From: Flavobacterium palustre
GTDB lineage: Bacteria; Bacteroidota; Bacteroidia; Flavobacteriales; Flavobacteriaceae
Direction: 5' to 3'
Length of the DNA stretch: 64,000 bases
NCBI RefSeq assembly: GCF_014639535.1
Contig: NZ_BMGA01000001.1
Location: 372,001 to 436,000, forward strand
The notes below the pieces were generated by a model that saw only the letters and a program-made list of their open reading frames with translations, was not told the DNA's origin and did not search any database. The translations under genes and the position numbers were made by a program. Positions 53,218-63,250 of the stretch are shown here, in pieces (position 1 is the first letter of the stretch; the number at the start of each line of letters is the position of its first letter).

Positions 53218-54660
53218 ATGAACGTATCACTACTATTAATTATACTTCTTGTTGGCGCATTTGCTACTTACTTTGCCGGTGACAAACTGGCTTCAAAAGT
53301 GGCATTATTATTCAGCTTAGTCGCTTTAGGAACTTCTATTGCATTATTGAATGCTTATAATGTTGGCGAAAACATCAGTTTCTTTAAATATTGGATTAAC
53401 AATCCATCTGTTTCCTATTCATTTACAGCTGACGGATTATCATTGATCATGCTGTTATTGACAACGACATTGACTCCTTTGATTATTTATTCTTCTTTTG
53501 GAAATGAATATAAAAATGCTAAGTCTTTTTATGCGCTAATCCTGTTTATGACATTTGCAATGTCAGGAACATTCCTAGCATCTGACGGACTTTTATATTA
53601 TATTTTCTGGGAATTAGCATTAATCCCTATTTATTTCATTGCTTTAATTTGGGGTAATGGAGATACTGAAGAGCGCAAAAAAGCAGTAGTTAAGTTCTTT
53701 ATTTATACACTTGCAGGATCTTTATTTATGCTAATTGCTTTTGTTTATTTGTACCAAAAAGCAGGTAGTTTCCTAATTCAGGATTTACACAAAGTAGAAT
53801 TAAGCAGAATGGAGCAATTCTGGATATTCTGGGCATTCTTCTTGGCTTATGCCATCAAAATTCCGATTATTCCTTTCCACACCTGGCAGGCAAAAGTATA
53901 TCAAAAAGCACCTACGGTTGGGACTATGCTTTTATCAGGTATTATGCTTAAAATGGGATTATACAGTGTTTTACGTTGGCAAATTCCAATAACTCCAATC
54001 GCTTCAAAAACCTATTTACCAATATTAATCGGTTTTGGAATTGCAGGTGTAATCTATGGTTCCATTGTAGCCTTGAGACAAAAAGATTTGAAAAAATTAC
54101 TGGCTTATTCTTCATTGGCACACGTTGGATTAATTGCTGCGGGATGTTACACATTAAACATTGATGGTTTAAGAGGAGCCGTTTTACAAATGCTGGCTCA
54201 CGGTTTTGTAGTAGTGGGATTATTCTTTGCTGCTGAAATCATTTACAGAAGATTTGGAACCAGAACAATTGCCGATATGGGAGGAATCAGAACTCAGGCA
54301 CCAAAATTTGCTTCTTTATTTATGATTTTGGTTTTAGCTTCAGTAGCATTGCCTACCACTTTTAACTTTGTTGGAGAGTTTACCGTTTTATACAGTTTGT
54401 ATCAAATTAATGTATGGTTTGCCCTATTAGGCGGAACGACAATTATATTAGGAGCTTATTATATGTTGAAAATGTACCAACAAGTAATGCTTGGAGAAAC
54501 CAATTCAAAGGTATTTGCCGATGTAAATTTTCATGAAACCTTAGTTTTGGTAATCATTATTGCGGTTATTTTCTTTTTTGGATTGTATCCAAGACCTATT
54601 AACGAATTAATCACTCCTAGTTTGGATCAGATTTTAAGAACATTAAATAGAATTCAATAA
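53218..54660 (+). CDS. nuoM: NADH-quinone oxidoreductase subunit M
   Basis: 480 aa, antiporter-like. Core features are YIFWELALIPIYFIALIWG (essential Glu), IPFHTWQAKVYQKAPTVGTMLLSGIMLKMG and KKLLAYSSLAHVGLIAAG. The second pump subunit. It begins 9 bp after nuoL. Confidence 0.97.
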   Translation: MNVSLLLIILLVGAFATYFAGDKLASKVALLFSLVALGTSIALLNAYNVGENISFFKYWINNPSVSYSFTADGLSLIMLLLTTTLTPLIIYSSFGNEYKNAKSFYALILFMTFAMSGTFLASDGLLYYIFWELALIPIYFIALIWGNGDTEERKKAVVKFFIYTLAGSLFMLIAFVYLYQKAGSFLIQDLHKVELSRMEQFWIFWAFFLAYAIKIPIIPFHTWQAKVYQKAPTVGTMLLSGIMLKMGLYSVLRWQIPITPIASKTYLPILIGFGIAGVIYGSIVALRQKDLKKLLAYSSLAHVGLIAAGCYTLNIDGLRGAVLQMLAHGFVVVGLFFAAEIIYRRFGTRTIADMGGIRTQAPKFASLFMILVLASVALPTTFNFVGEFTVLYSLYQINVWFALLGGTTIILGAYYMLKMYQQVMLGETNSKVFADVNFHETLVLVIIIAVIFFFGLYPRPINELITPSLDQILRTLNRIQ

Positions 54661-54730
54661 TATTAAAAATTAAATTCAAACTAAAGATTTGCGTGTTTAT
54701 AAGCTCAAATCCTGAATCACAAAATAAAAT

Positions 54731-56098
54731 ATGAATACATTAATAGCAATAATAGGATTAGGTATTTTATGCCTTTTATTTGAAATTTTTGATGCCAGAA
54801 AAGCAATCATTCCAATAGTTGTTATTGGTTTATTAGCGATACTGGGGTTAGACATCTCTGAATACAACAACCCTAATACTTACTATAACAATATGCTGAT
54901 AGTAGGTAAATTTTCTTCGGGATTTTCAGGATTATTTATCATACTAACCATTTTCTTAGTGAGTTTATCTCATAAATTTTACGAAAATCATCAAACAAAA
55001 ATCTCCGATTTTATTGCCATAAAAATATTTTTATTAGCCGGAGCTGTAGCTATGGTTTCTTTTGGAAACTTAGCAATGTTCTTTTTAGGAATCGAAGTTT
55101 TATCAATTGCCTTGTATGTTTTGGCATCAAGCAACCGATTGAGCATCAAAAGTAACGAAGCAGGATTAAAATATTTCCTGATGGGTTCTTTTGCTTCGGG
55201 AATTATCCTGTTTGGTATCTGTTTAATTTATGGAGCAATGGGTAGTTTTGATGTTACTGAAATTAGCGAATTATCCCGTTCAGCCGAATTACCTATCTGG
55301 TTTCCAATAGGAATTGTTTTAGTATTTATTGGAATGCTTTTCAAAATTGCCGCTGTACCTTTCCATTTCTGGGCACCAGATGTTTACGAAGGATCTCCGG
55401 CTTTGACAACTGCATTAATGAGTACTTTGGCAAAGGTTGTGGCTGTTGCTACCTTATACAAATTAGTAAAAACCATGAATGCGGATATTTCCCCTGCATT
55501 TCAATTAATCATTGTAATTGTATCCATCGCATCGATGACCGTTGGAAATATCATGGCTCTGCGTCAGGTAAATGTGAAACGTATGTTGGCTTTCTCTGGT
55601 ATTTCTCACGCCGGATTTATGCTAATGACACTATTAAGCATTTCCAAATCATCCGGGACATTATTATATTATACTTCGGCTTATGCACTTGCAGGAATTG
55701 CTGCGTTCTCAGTGATTTTATACGTTTGTAAAACCAAGGAAAACGAAGACATTACTAATTTTCACGGTCTGGGAAAAAACAATCCTTTAATGGCGGCAAT
55801 TTTAACCGCTTCATTATTATCCATGGCAGGAATTCCTGTTTTTGGAGGTTTCTTTGCTAAACTGTTTTTATTCAATCAGGCTATCCAGGCCGAATTTATT
55901 GCATTAGTTATCATAGCGGTAATCAATTCAATCATTAGTGTGGGTTACTATTTCAAACTGATTTTAGCTATGTACACTAAAGAACCAAACGAAACTAAAA
56001 TCCCTACTCCAACAGTGTATTATGCCGTTGCTGTAATTGCTATTGTATTAAATATTGCCTTAGGATTGTTCCCTTCTTTTGTTTTAGACTTATTGTAA
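54731..56098 (+). CDS. nuoN: NADH-quinone oxidoreductase subunit N
   Basis: 455 aa, antiporter-like. Core features are FFLGIEVLSIALYVLASSNR (essential Glu), VPFHFWAPDVYEGSPALTTALMSTLAK and KRMLAFSGISHAGFMLMTLL. Third pump subunit and last gene of the operon; a terminator follows. All 14 subunits A-N are present in the standard order. Confidence 0.97.
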   Translation: MNTLIAIIGLGILCLLFEIFDARKAIIPIVVIGLLAILGLDISEYNNPNTYYNNMLIVGKFSSGFSGLFIILTIFLVSLSHKFYENHQTKISDFIAIKIFLLAGAVAMVSFGNLAMFFLGIEVLSIALYVLASSNRLSIKSNEAGLKYFLMGSFASGIILFGICLIYGAMGSFDVTEISELSRSAELPIWFPIGIVLVFIGMLFKIAAVPFHFWAPDVYEGSPALTTALMSTLAKVVAVATLYKLVKTMNADISPAFQLIIVIVSIASMTVGNIMALRQVNVKRMLAFSGISHAGFMLMTLLSISKSSGTLLYYTSAYALAGIAAFSVILYVCKTKENEDITNFHGLGKNNPLMAAILTASLLSMAGIPVFGGFFAKLFLFNQAIQAEFIALVIIAVINSIISVGYYFKLILAMYTKEPNETKIPTPTVYYAVAVIAIVLNIALGLFPSFVLDLL

Positions 56099-56120
56099 TA
56101 TCATCTATAATCTATATTAG

Positions 56121-56152
56121 AAACCATCAAGATTCGTTTTGATGGTTTTTTT
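56121..56152 (+). terminator. Terminator of the nuo operon
   Basis: AAACCATCAA / TTGATGGTTT with an 8-nt loop, followed by a T-run, 22 bp after the nuoN stop. Confidence 0.85.
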
Positions 56153-56210
56153 TGATATGTGGGTTTCCCAATAAAAATATAAAACCCCAACACTTCCAAA
56201 ATCTTTTAAC

Positions 56211-56218
56211 TACATTTG
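56211..56218 (+). promoter_or_regulatory. -7 box upstream of the DsbA-family gene
   Basis: TACATTTG fits TAnnTTTG and is 34 bp before the ATG at 56253. No clear -33 TTG is present. The overlapping TGTATATACA is a short palindrome that could be an operator. Confidence 0.45.
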
Positions 56219-56252
56219 TATATACAAACAAATTTGTCGATATTAAAATAAA

Positions 56253-56969
56253 ATGGAAAATAAACTAAAAATACAAATCTGGTCGGATATTATGTGTCCG
56301 TTTTGTTATATTGGAAAAAGAAGATTAGAAAATGCAATCACCCAATTTGGTCATCAGGATGCTATTGAAATCGAATGGAAAAGTTTCCAGTTAGACCCCA
56401 ATTTTATAGCTTCGGAAGATGATAATCTAACGGAACATCTTGCTGAAAAATACCGAAAAGACAGAGATTGGGCTACAGAAATGCTGGAGAACATGACTCA
56501 AAATGCCGCTAATTCAGGATTAGAATTTCACTTTGAGAAATCGGTTATGGCTAATTCCTTAAATGGGCATCGTTTATTGCATTTGGCTAAACAACACCAA
56601 CTGGGATCTGAATTAAAAGAATTACTTTTTAAAGCTTATTTCACTGATGGAAAAGATGTAAATGATAAGGAAACACTCAAAAACTTAGGCATTGAAGCCG
56701 GTCTTGATACCAATAAAATTGATGAAGTAATCAATTCAAATTCCTTCACTAAAGAAGTCGAAGAAGATATGCTAATGGCTCAAAAAATAGGAGTTCAGGG
56801 TGTTCCCTTCTTTGTTTTCGACAATAAATATGCCATTTCGGGAGCACAACATGTAGAAACTTTTGTAAAAACACTCGAAAAAGTTTGGGAAGAAGGGCAA
56901 TTCGATTCAAAAATTACTATCTTGAACGCTACTTCAGCCGACAGCTGTGGTATTGATGGTTGTAATTAA
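56253..56969 (+). CDS. DsbA-family oxidoreductase (FrnE-like)
   Basis: 238 aa, thioredoxin fold with helical insertion. The redox motif Cys15-Pro-Phe-Cys18 (DIMCPFCYIGKRRL) lies near the N-terminus. GVQGVPFFVF holds the cis-Pro loop. No signal peptide, so it is a cytoplasmic FrnE-type protein and not a periplasmic DsbA. The C-terminal CGIDGCN adds two more Cys that may form a second pair. It lies 10 bp upstream of the Gfo/Idh/MocA gene. Confidence 0.88.
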   Translation: MENKLKIQIWSDIMCPFCYIGKRRLENAITQFGHQDAIEIEWKSFQLDPNFIASEDDNLTEHLAEKYRKDRDWATEMLENMTQNAANSGLEFHFEKSVMANSLNGHRLLHLAKQHQLGSELKELLFKAYFTDGKDVNDKETLKNLGIEAGLDTNKIDEVINSNSFTKEVEEDMLMAQKIGVQGVPFFVFDNKYAISGAQHVETFVKTLEKVWEEGQFDSKITILNATSADSCGIDGCN

Positions 56970-56979
56970 TTGAACTAAA

Positions 56980-57969
56980 ATGAACAACAAAAAACAGAAC
57001 AAAATAATACGTTGGGGAATCATCGGCTGCGGCGATGTAACCGAGAAAAAAAGCGGTCCGGCTTATCAAAAAACAGAAGGATTCGAAATTGTCGCCGTGA
57101 TGCGACGCGATGCTGAAAAGGCAGCGGATTATGCTAAAAGACATGGAATAAGCAAGTTCTATTCAGACGCAGATGCCCTTATCAACGATCCCGAAGTAGA
57201 TGCGGTTTATATAGCAACTCCTCCCGATTCACATAAATTATACGGTTTAAAAGTTGCCGAAGCCGGTAAAATATGTTGCATCGAAAAACCATTGGCCCCA
57301 AGTTATGAAGACAGCAAAGCCATTTATGAAGCATTTCAAAAGAAAGATATTCCTCTTTTTGTGGCCTACTATCGACGTTCGTTACCCCGCTTTAAACAAA
57401 TTAAAAAATGGTTAGAAGCAAACAGTATTGGACAAATCAGACATATCAACTGGCATCTGAGCAAACCTGCTTCTGCGCAGGATTTATCAGGTTTTTACAA
57501 TTGGCGTACCGATGCTGCAATTGCTAAAGGAGGTTATTTTGATGATTTAGCCAGTCACGGATTGGATTTATTCAATTATCTTTTGGGAAACATAAAAGAA
57601 GTATCCGGTATAAGCGTTAACCAACAAAATTTATATTCAGCTAAAGATGCTCTTGCTGCCTGTTGGCTTCACGAAAATGGAATTACAGGAACAGGAAGTT
57701 GGAATTTTGGCACAGCAACCAGAGAAGACAAAGTAATTATTTACGGAAGTCAGGGAACAATAGAATTCTCCATATTTGATGAAAATCCCGTAATTCTTAA
57801 CAATGAAAATGGCAAAATCGAACTCTTTATTGAACATCCTGAAAACGTACAGCTCCATCATGTACAACAAATGAAAGAACAATTATTAGAACAGCGAGCC
57901 CATCCTTCTAACGGAGAATCAGCCAAACATACCAGCTGGGTTATGGATCGCATTATGAATGTGTTATAA
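56980..57969 (+). CDS. Gfo/Idh/MocA-family oxidoreductase
   Basis: 329 aa. The Rossmann NAD(P) motif is WGIIGCGDVTEKKSGP (12-27). EKPLAP marks the conserved E-K-P of the family, and the C-terminal alpha/beta domain has GGYFDDLASHGLDLFNYLLG. It oxidises or reduces a sugar or related polyol; the substrate is unknown. It is in an operon with the FrnE-like gene and is followed by a strong terminator. Confidence 0.9.
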   Translation: MNNKKQNKIIRWGIIGCGDVTEKKSGPAYQKTEGFEIVAVMRRDAEKAADYAKRHGISKFYSDADALINDPEVDAVYIATPPDSHKLYGLKVAEAGKICCIEKPLAPSYEDSKAIYEAFQKKDIPLFVAYYRRSLPRFKQIKKWLEANSIGQIRHINWHLSKPASAQDLSGFYNWRTDAAIAKGGYFDDLASHGLDLFNYLLGNIKEVSGISVNQQNLYSAKDALAACWLHENGITGTGSWNFGTATREDKVIIYGSQGTIEFSIFDENPVILNNENGKIELFIEHPENVQLHHVQQMKEQLLEQRAHPSNGESAKHTSWVMDRIMNVL

Positions 57970-57972
57970 AAT

Positions 57973-58008
57973 AAAAAAAGCTTCGGAACCACCCGAAGCT
58001 TTTTTTTA
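57973..58008 (+). terminator. Terminator after the Gfo/Idh/MocA gene
   Basis: AAAAAAAGCTTCGG / CCGAAGCTTTTTTT with a short loop, starting 4 bp after the stop. Confidence 0.9.
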
Positions 58009-58120
58009 ACTACACAAACTAATTAATTACTAACAAATAGCAAATTTCTAACCTATTAATCATTATCATAATTCGTGCCAAAAATTAATTTTAAACTTTT
58101 TTTCTAAATAATTTTCTAAA

Positions 58121-58492
58121 TTACAAAGCAGCTTTTACAACTTCTGAAAGAGGATCAGACATTATTGTTGCTGAATCACTCAAAACCAAAACTTCATATT
58201 TAGTAATTTTAGTTTTAGATTCTTCTACTAAATAATAGACTCCTTCACTAAAGTTATTCAAATCATAACTCCTAACCAGCTTTCCATTTACCGTAAGATT
58301 CTCACTGTGAATTAATTTATCATTGGCATCATAAATGCTAATCTTAACCCGGTCTTTATCTTCTAAACCAAAAGAGATCATTTTTTCCTGACGAAATTTA
58401 TTATGTAATGAAAAATTAACTGCAACTGCATACACATTCATCGCTAATAAAACGATTCCTAACACCAAACTAATTTTTAAAATCTTTTTCAT
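58121..58492 (-). CDS. Small secreted protein (DUF3244-like)
   Basis: 123 aa from ATG 58492. A signal peptide covers the start (ISLVLGIVLLAMNVYA). The mature region has a C-terminal-sorting-like beta layout: RVKISIYDANDKLIHSENL, then YDLNNFSEGVYYLVEES, resembling DUF3244 proteins of Bacteroidota. The longer frame from 58543 adds 17 residues before a normal signal start. The function is unknown. The gene is divergent from the AraC regulator. Confidence 0.7.
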   Translation of the reverse strand: MKKILKISLVLGIVLLAMNVYAVAVNFSLHNKFRQEKMISFGLEDKDRVKISIYDANDKLIHSENLTVNGKLVRSYDLNNFSEGVYYLVEESKTKITKYEVLVLSDSATIMSDPLSEVVKAAL

Positions 58493-58682
58493 AATACAAT
58501 GTTTTTTAGATTTATAATCATTTAATAATACCAAAGATAGCACAAGCTTGATTTTGAAAAGGACTGTAGATTTTCCTGTTAATATGTTATTTTACCTTTT
58601 ACGAAAACGTTTTAGCTTAATTTTGATAATATCACATATTTATTTGTTAACTTAGTAATAACCAAACCAACTAACAACTAAA

Positions 58683-59552
58683 ATGAAATCAAACCTGCCA
58701 ACACTCAAGATTATAGAGCCTTCTTTTGGAAGTTCGTTCACATTAACCAAATACAATATTAATTACAACTCGCATTTTTGGCATTATCACCCAGAAATAG
58801 AATTGATATTTGTAAATGGCGGAGCCGGAAAACGTCAGGTAGGAAGTCATATCTCGTATTATACCAATGGCGATTTGACTTTAATAGGCAGTAATTTACC
58901 TCATTGTGGTTTTACTGACGAACTAACGGGAAATAAAAATGAAATTGTTATCCAAATGAAACCTGATTTTTTGGGAGAACATTTTTTCGATATTCCTGAA
59001 ATGGTCAATATCAAAAACCTACTGCAACAGGCTAAATCCGGAATTACTTTTGGAGGAAAAACCAAAAGAAAAATTGGGAAGAAAATCGAAAAAATGGAAA
59101 ACCAAACTCCCTTTGAACGCTTACTGAGTATTATCGAAATTTTCAATTATCTGGAATTAGCCACCGAAGATGCCACTGTTTTAAATGCCGAAGGTTTCCG
59201 AATGGAAATGCACGTTCAGGACAACGAAAGAATCAATTTTATTTTTAATTATGTAAAAGACAACTTTAAAGAGCACATTAAACTGGAAGAAATTGCCGAA
59301 AAAGTAAGCATGACTGTACCTTCATTTTGCCGTTATTTCAAAAAAATAACCCATAAAACCTTTACGAAGTTCGTCAACGATTACCGATTGGTTCATGCCT
59401 GTAAATTATTAGCCGAAAAACCCATCAGTATATCGGCAATAGCTTTTGAAAGTGGTTTTAACAATTTCAGTCATTTCAACAAAACATTCAAAGAATTCAC
59501 AGGCAAAAATGCCTCAGAATACAGACATGAATTAAAATCGTTTTTAGAGTAA
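58683..59552 (+). CDS. AraC-family transcriptional regulator with cupin sensor
   Basis: 289 aa. The N-terminal cupin-like part (HFWHYHPEIELIFVNGGAGKRQVG) resembles a sugar-sensing domain. The C-terminal double helix-turn-helix includes KLEEIAEKVSMTVPSFCRYFKK and ISISAIAFESGFNNFSHFNKTFKEFTGK. It probably regulates a neighbouring carbohydrate cluster, either the small secreted protein or the GH43/esterase genes that face it. The inducer is unknown. Confidence 0.9.
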   Translation: MKSNLPTLKIIEPSFGSSFTLTKYNINYNSHFWHYHPEIELIFVNGGAGKRQVGSHISYYTNGDLTLIGSNLPHCGFTDELTGNKNEIVIQMKPDFLGEHFFDIPEMVNIKNLLQQAKSGITFGGKTKRKIGKKIEKMENQTPFERLLSIIEIFNYLELATEDATVLNAEGFRMEMHVQDNERINFIFNYVKDNFKEHIKLEEIAEKVSMTVPSFCRYFKKITHKTFTKFVNDYRLVHACKLLAEKPISISAIAFESGFNNFSHFNKTFKEFTGKNASEYRHELKSFLE

Positions 59553-59773
59553 ATGTTATCTTATTTTCTGGTAACATTTATTCCAAAAACATTCACTAAT
59601 TTTCTTTGTTTTAATTCCAACGCTAAAATATTTAGGGATAATTTTCATCTTCAGAGATAAAAAACCAGCTACCAAAGTAGCGTGAACAGACCAAGCAAAT
59701 TTAAAATAAAACATTAATAGTCAATAAATTAAATAACACTTTTTATAAATTCAGTCACGCCCAAAGATATTAT
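59553..59773. other. Gap between the AraC gene and the GH43 gene
   Basis: No gene-like frame is seen in this 221-bp convergent gap. It contains no strong hairpin that I could confirm by eye, so termination of the two converging units is not explained. Confidence 0.35.
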
Positions 59774-61273
59774 TTATTTTGGTCTATAAACAAAATTCCT
59801 GAATGTTACAGATCCTTCACCAACAGATGAAAGCCCTAATTTCAAACTCATAAAACCGCTTAAAACATTGTGATTAAACGATGAAACCTCGGCAGAATTT
59901 TCAATTTTCAACCAACCCTTTCCATCCATGCTATAAAACATATTTACAACTTGTTCCTTTTTTTCCAAACGCAAAAACAAGTGTCTTTTGTTCACTCCTT
60001 TTTCAGTTGGAAATTGCCAAACCCTAAGAATCGCCATAATATTTTCTTTATCGAAAGCAATACCTGTATATAGTTTAGTATCATAGAATAGAACCAATCC
60101 AGCCGATCCATTCCCCTCAATTTCAACCTCAACTTCAGCCCTGTATGAATGGTCTGAAGGGGTACATAATAAAGGGGAACTTTCACCAATACTTTTTCCT
60201 TTACCTTTGATTTTTATTCCATTTGAAGAAAATGTAATTCTTTGGGAATCATATTCATCAAAAAATTGCCATTGCTGATTAAGTTGTGTTCCTGTAAAAG
60301 TATCTGATAGCTTGAAATCACTTTTTATGGATTGACCTACTGGTTTTTTTATCTCGTCTTCGGTTTTAATTCCTTCTTTCATTTTGAACCAGCCATCCTT
60401 TGTCCATTCTATAGGCTGCAAAAGTGTTTGACGCCCCATGTTATAATAACCATTTTCATAACCGTGAAAAACCATCCACCAATTTCCTTTAACATCGTCA
60501 ATGATAGAGGCATGTCCTTTCGACCACCATTTCTCGGAACTGTCATTTGTTCTAATGATTGGATTATTGGGTGCGTTTTCCCAAGGTCCAAAAGGAGATT
60601 TCGAACGAGCTGAAATGACCATGTGACTTGTTGCCGGTCCTGCTGTACCTCCTTCGGCAACGGTTAGATAATAATATTCTCCCTTTTTAATCATTTTTGG
60701 TCCTTCAAGACAAAAACATTCTATAGACCATTCCCTTGGTATCTTCCAACCATCATAAGCATGTATTTCTTTCCCTGTTACCGAAAGTCCGTCCTTAGAA
60801 AGTGGTACATAACTACCATTACTAAAATAAATAAAACGATTGCCTTTATTATCTACAAAATGTCCTGGATCTATACTCCCAATCTTCAAGTCAACAGGAT
60901 CACTCCATGGCCCATTTATAGTATCTGCCCAAACCACATAATTGGTATTATTGGCAGGAAAATAGATGTAGAATTTATTATTGTATTTAACCAAATCTGG
61001 AGCCCAAACCGAACCAACACTCTTTTTTAGTGCATGAGTAATGGGTCTCCAATTGACTAAATCTTTTGAAGTCCAAATTAATAATCCCGGATAATAATTA
61101 AAGGAAGAATGTACGATATAATAATCTTCTCCATCTCTAATGATAGAAGGGTCTGGATAATCTCCTGCAAAGATTGGATTTTTATATATTTCAGCGTTTT
61201 GCCGGCTTTTTTGATGCTGTGCGTTTATAGCAAGCGACATTAAAATGATAAGTATTCGAAATATGTTCTTCAT
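59774..61273 (-). CDS. GH43-family glycosidase (xylosidase/arabinofuranosidase-type)
   Basis: 499 aa with a signal peptide (LIILMSLAINAQ). The five-blade propeller's catalytic set is visible: base Asp41 (DYPDPS), pKa-modulating Asp135 (GSIDPGHF) and acid Glu190 (CLEGPKM). The C-terminal ~190 residues (about 310-499) form a concanavalin-like beta-xylosidase-type module. It probably removes xylose or arabinose units from hemicellulose side chains. Its start overlaps the esterase stop by 1 bp, so the two are translated together. Confidence 0.88.
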   Translation of the reverse strand: MKNIFRILIILMSLAINAQHQKSRQNAEIYKNPIFAGDYPDPSIIRDGEDYYIVHSSFNYYPGLLIWTSKDLVNWRPITHALKKSVGSVWAPDLVKYNNKFYIYFPANNTNYVVWADTINGPWSDPVDLKIGSIDPGHFVDNKGNRFIYFSNGSYVPLSKDGLSVTGKEIHAYDGWKIPREWSIECFCLEGPKMIKKGEYYYLTVAEGGTAGPATSHMVISARSKSPFGPWENAPNNPIIRTNDSSEKWWSKGHASIIDDVKGNWWMVFHGYENGYYNMGRQTLLQPIEWTKDGWFKMKEGIKTEDEIKKPVGQSIKSDFKLSDTFTGTQLNQQWQFFDEYDSQRITFSSNGIKIKGKGKSIGESSPLLCTPSDHSYRAEVEVEIEGNGSAGLVLFYDTKLYTGIAFDKENIMAILRVWQFPTEKGVNKRHLFLRLEKKEQVVNMFYSMDGKGWLKIENSAEVSSFNHNVLSGFMSLKLGLSSVGEGSVTFRNFVYRPK

Positions 61274-63222
61274 TATTTACTGACACTATATTTTTCTTCT
61301 GCTGTAATCATATCCCAATTATCGGTTCTAAAAGGAGATGCAGGGAAATTTTCTCTATTGAAAAGATTGATTTCGGTATCATCATCTGCCCAACCATAAT
61401 GAACGGCAACTGGGTTTGGCACTTTTTCGCTGGCAACAACCACTTTGTTGTCCTTGATAATGGCAGTGGCAGGGTAAAAAACTTTATCTGCACCTGCAAT
61501 TTCAAAACCTTTCAAAATTCCATTTTTATCAGAAGTTGATAATCCAGTTCCAATACTAGTAAAACTTAATGCGATTTGGTTTCCTTTAACCTCCATTGCT
61601 TTGTACAGTGGTCCGCTATACACTTGTTTTTTACCATAAACATTATTTAATGCTATTGCAGACAAACGCAATCCTACATCTTTTTTGTTAGTTGGGTGAA
61701 TGTCTTTTGCATTTCCAATATCCGTAGTTACTGTCATTCCTGTGTTTGGTAATTTCAGCGTTTCTGTTTGTGCTTCGCGAAGTTCTGCCCAACGGCTTCC
61801 TTTGGTACTGTTTCCACCAAACTCATCATAGGTTGACAATTGTACAAAATAGAAAGGAAAACGGCCTTGATTCCATTTAGTTCTCCAATCGGTTATCATT
61901 AAAGGGAATGCTTTTTTGTACTGATTGGCTCTGCTTACATTCGCTTCTCCCTGATACCACAAAACACCTTCGAAAGCATATGGAATTAATGGATTAATCA
62001 TTGCATTGTACAATAACGAAGGGTAACTGTTTGGCGAAACCGAAACTTTAACATTCACTACTTTAAACTTCCAAAATCCATCAAGTGCAATGGACGAGCC
62101 GTTGAAATCGATTTTCAATTCGGCTGAATCTCCGTAAATACCTCCACCTCCAGAATAATCTGTAATTTTAACAGCAATTACATTTGCTCCTTCTTTTAAA
62201 ACTCCAGCAGGAATTTTGTAAATTCTTTTAGCATCCCAAATGTTATTGGTTCCTACTTGTACTCCGTTAACATAGGTTTGGTCTTCATCGTCTACTTTTG
62301 ACAAATACAAAATGGCTTCTTTTTTGGCTTGCTCTGCTGTTAAAATAATGGTTTTTCGCATCCAGACTACCCCGTCAATATTTCCGATTTGCTGGTTTTC
62401 CCACAATGAAGGCACTTTAATTTCAGGCCAATTGGCATCTTTAAAATCCGGTTCTTTAAATTGTTCCTGATTGGCATCAGTTACTTCAAAACCTTGAATT
62501 TTTTGGATATTATCTAAAAGTGATTTTTTATAAGTTTCAAAAATAGCATCCATATTTACCGAAGGCACAGTGGCAATCATATCTTTGAATTCGGCACTTT
62601 TTTGAAAAGCTTCACGGCTTGTCCATGTTTCCACACAGGTTCCACCCCAGGAAGTATTGATAATCCCGATTGGAATCTTTAATTCGGTATATATTTTTTT
62701 GGCAAAGAAATACCCCACAGCAGTGAAATCTTTTATGTTTTCTTTGTTAGAAACCGTCCATTTTCCTTCCTTTAAATCTTCTTTTGGTGTACCGCTTAAA
62801 TCCTGAACGACTAAAAACTGACGAATCATTGGCTCATTTGACTGTGCTTTTTGAGTTTCAAAATCAGGAAGCTTATACATTTGGAATTCCATATTAGATT
62901 GTCCCGAACAAATCCAAACTTCGCCAACTAAAACATCCTTAATTACAATTTTGTTTTTCCCTGTAATGATTAGTTCAAAAGGTCCTCCAGCTTTTTCAGC
63001 ACTCAAACTTACCATCCATTTACCGTTTTTGTCGGCTTGAACCATTTTGGCTTGTTTATTAAAGTGAATTTCTACTTTTTCATCAGGATTAGCCCAGCCC
63101 CAAACCGGAATTGGTTTATTTCTTTGCAAAACCATTCCGTCAGAAAACAGCAAAGGCATACGAACATTTGCATTGACTACTATGCTACACATCAAAAAAA
63201 GAAATGCTATGTTTTTCTTCAT
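61273..63222 (-). CDS. Secreted carbohydrate acetylesterase (sialate-O-acetylesterase-like)
   Basis: 649 aa with a signal peptide (IAFLFLMCSIVVNA). The SGNH nucleophile Ser109 lies in CSGQSNMEF and the catalytic His in KDIHPTNK. A jelly-roll insertion (DGVVWMRKTIILTAEQ...SGGGIYGDSAEL) lies in the middle, as in sialate-O-acetylesterase-type enzymes that also act on acetylated xylan. The context with GH43 and GH42 favours a plant hemicellulose substrate. It is 28 bp downstream of the GH42 gene. Confidence 0.85.
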   Translation of the reverse strand: MKKNIAFLFLMCSIVVNANVRMPLLFSDGMVLQRNKPIPVWGWANPDEKVEIHFNKQAKMVQADKNGKWMVSLSAEKAGGPFELIITGKNKIVIKDVLVGEVWICSGQSNMEFQMYKLPDFETQKAQSNEPMIRQFLVVQDLSGTPKEDLKEGKWTVSNKENIKDFTAVGYFFAKKIYTELKIPIGIINTSWGGTCVETWTSREAFQKSAEFKDMIATVPSVNMDAIFETYKKSLLDNIQKIQGFEVTDANQEQFKEPDFKDANWPEIKVPSLWENQQIGNIDGVVWMRKTIILTAEQAKKEAILYLSKVDDEDQTYVNGVQVGTNNIWDAKRIYKIPAGVLKEGANVIAVKITDYSGGGGIYGDSAELKIDFNGSSIALDGFWKFKVVNVKVSVSPNSYPSLLYNAMINPLIPYAFEGVLWYQGEANVSRANQYKKAFPLMITDWRTKWNQGRFPFYFVQLSTYDEFGGNSTKGSRWAELREAQTETLKLPNTGMTVTTDIGNAKDIHPTNKKDVGLRLSAIALNNVYGKKQVYSGPLYKAMEVKGNQIALSFTSIGTGLSTSDKNGILKGFEIAGADKVFYPATAIIKDNKVVVASEKVPNPVAVHYGWADDDTEINLFNRENFPASPFRTDNWDMITAEEKYSVSK

Positions 63223-63250
63223 TTTTTTAAGTTTTAAATTATCTAAAAAC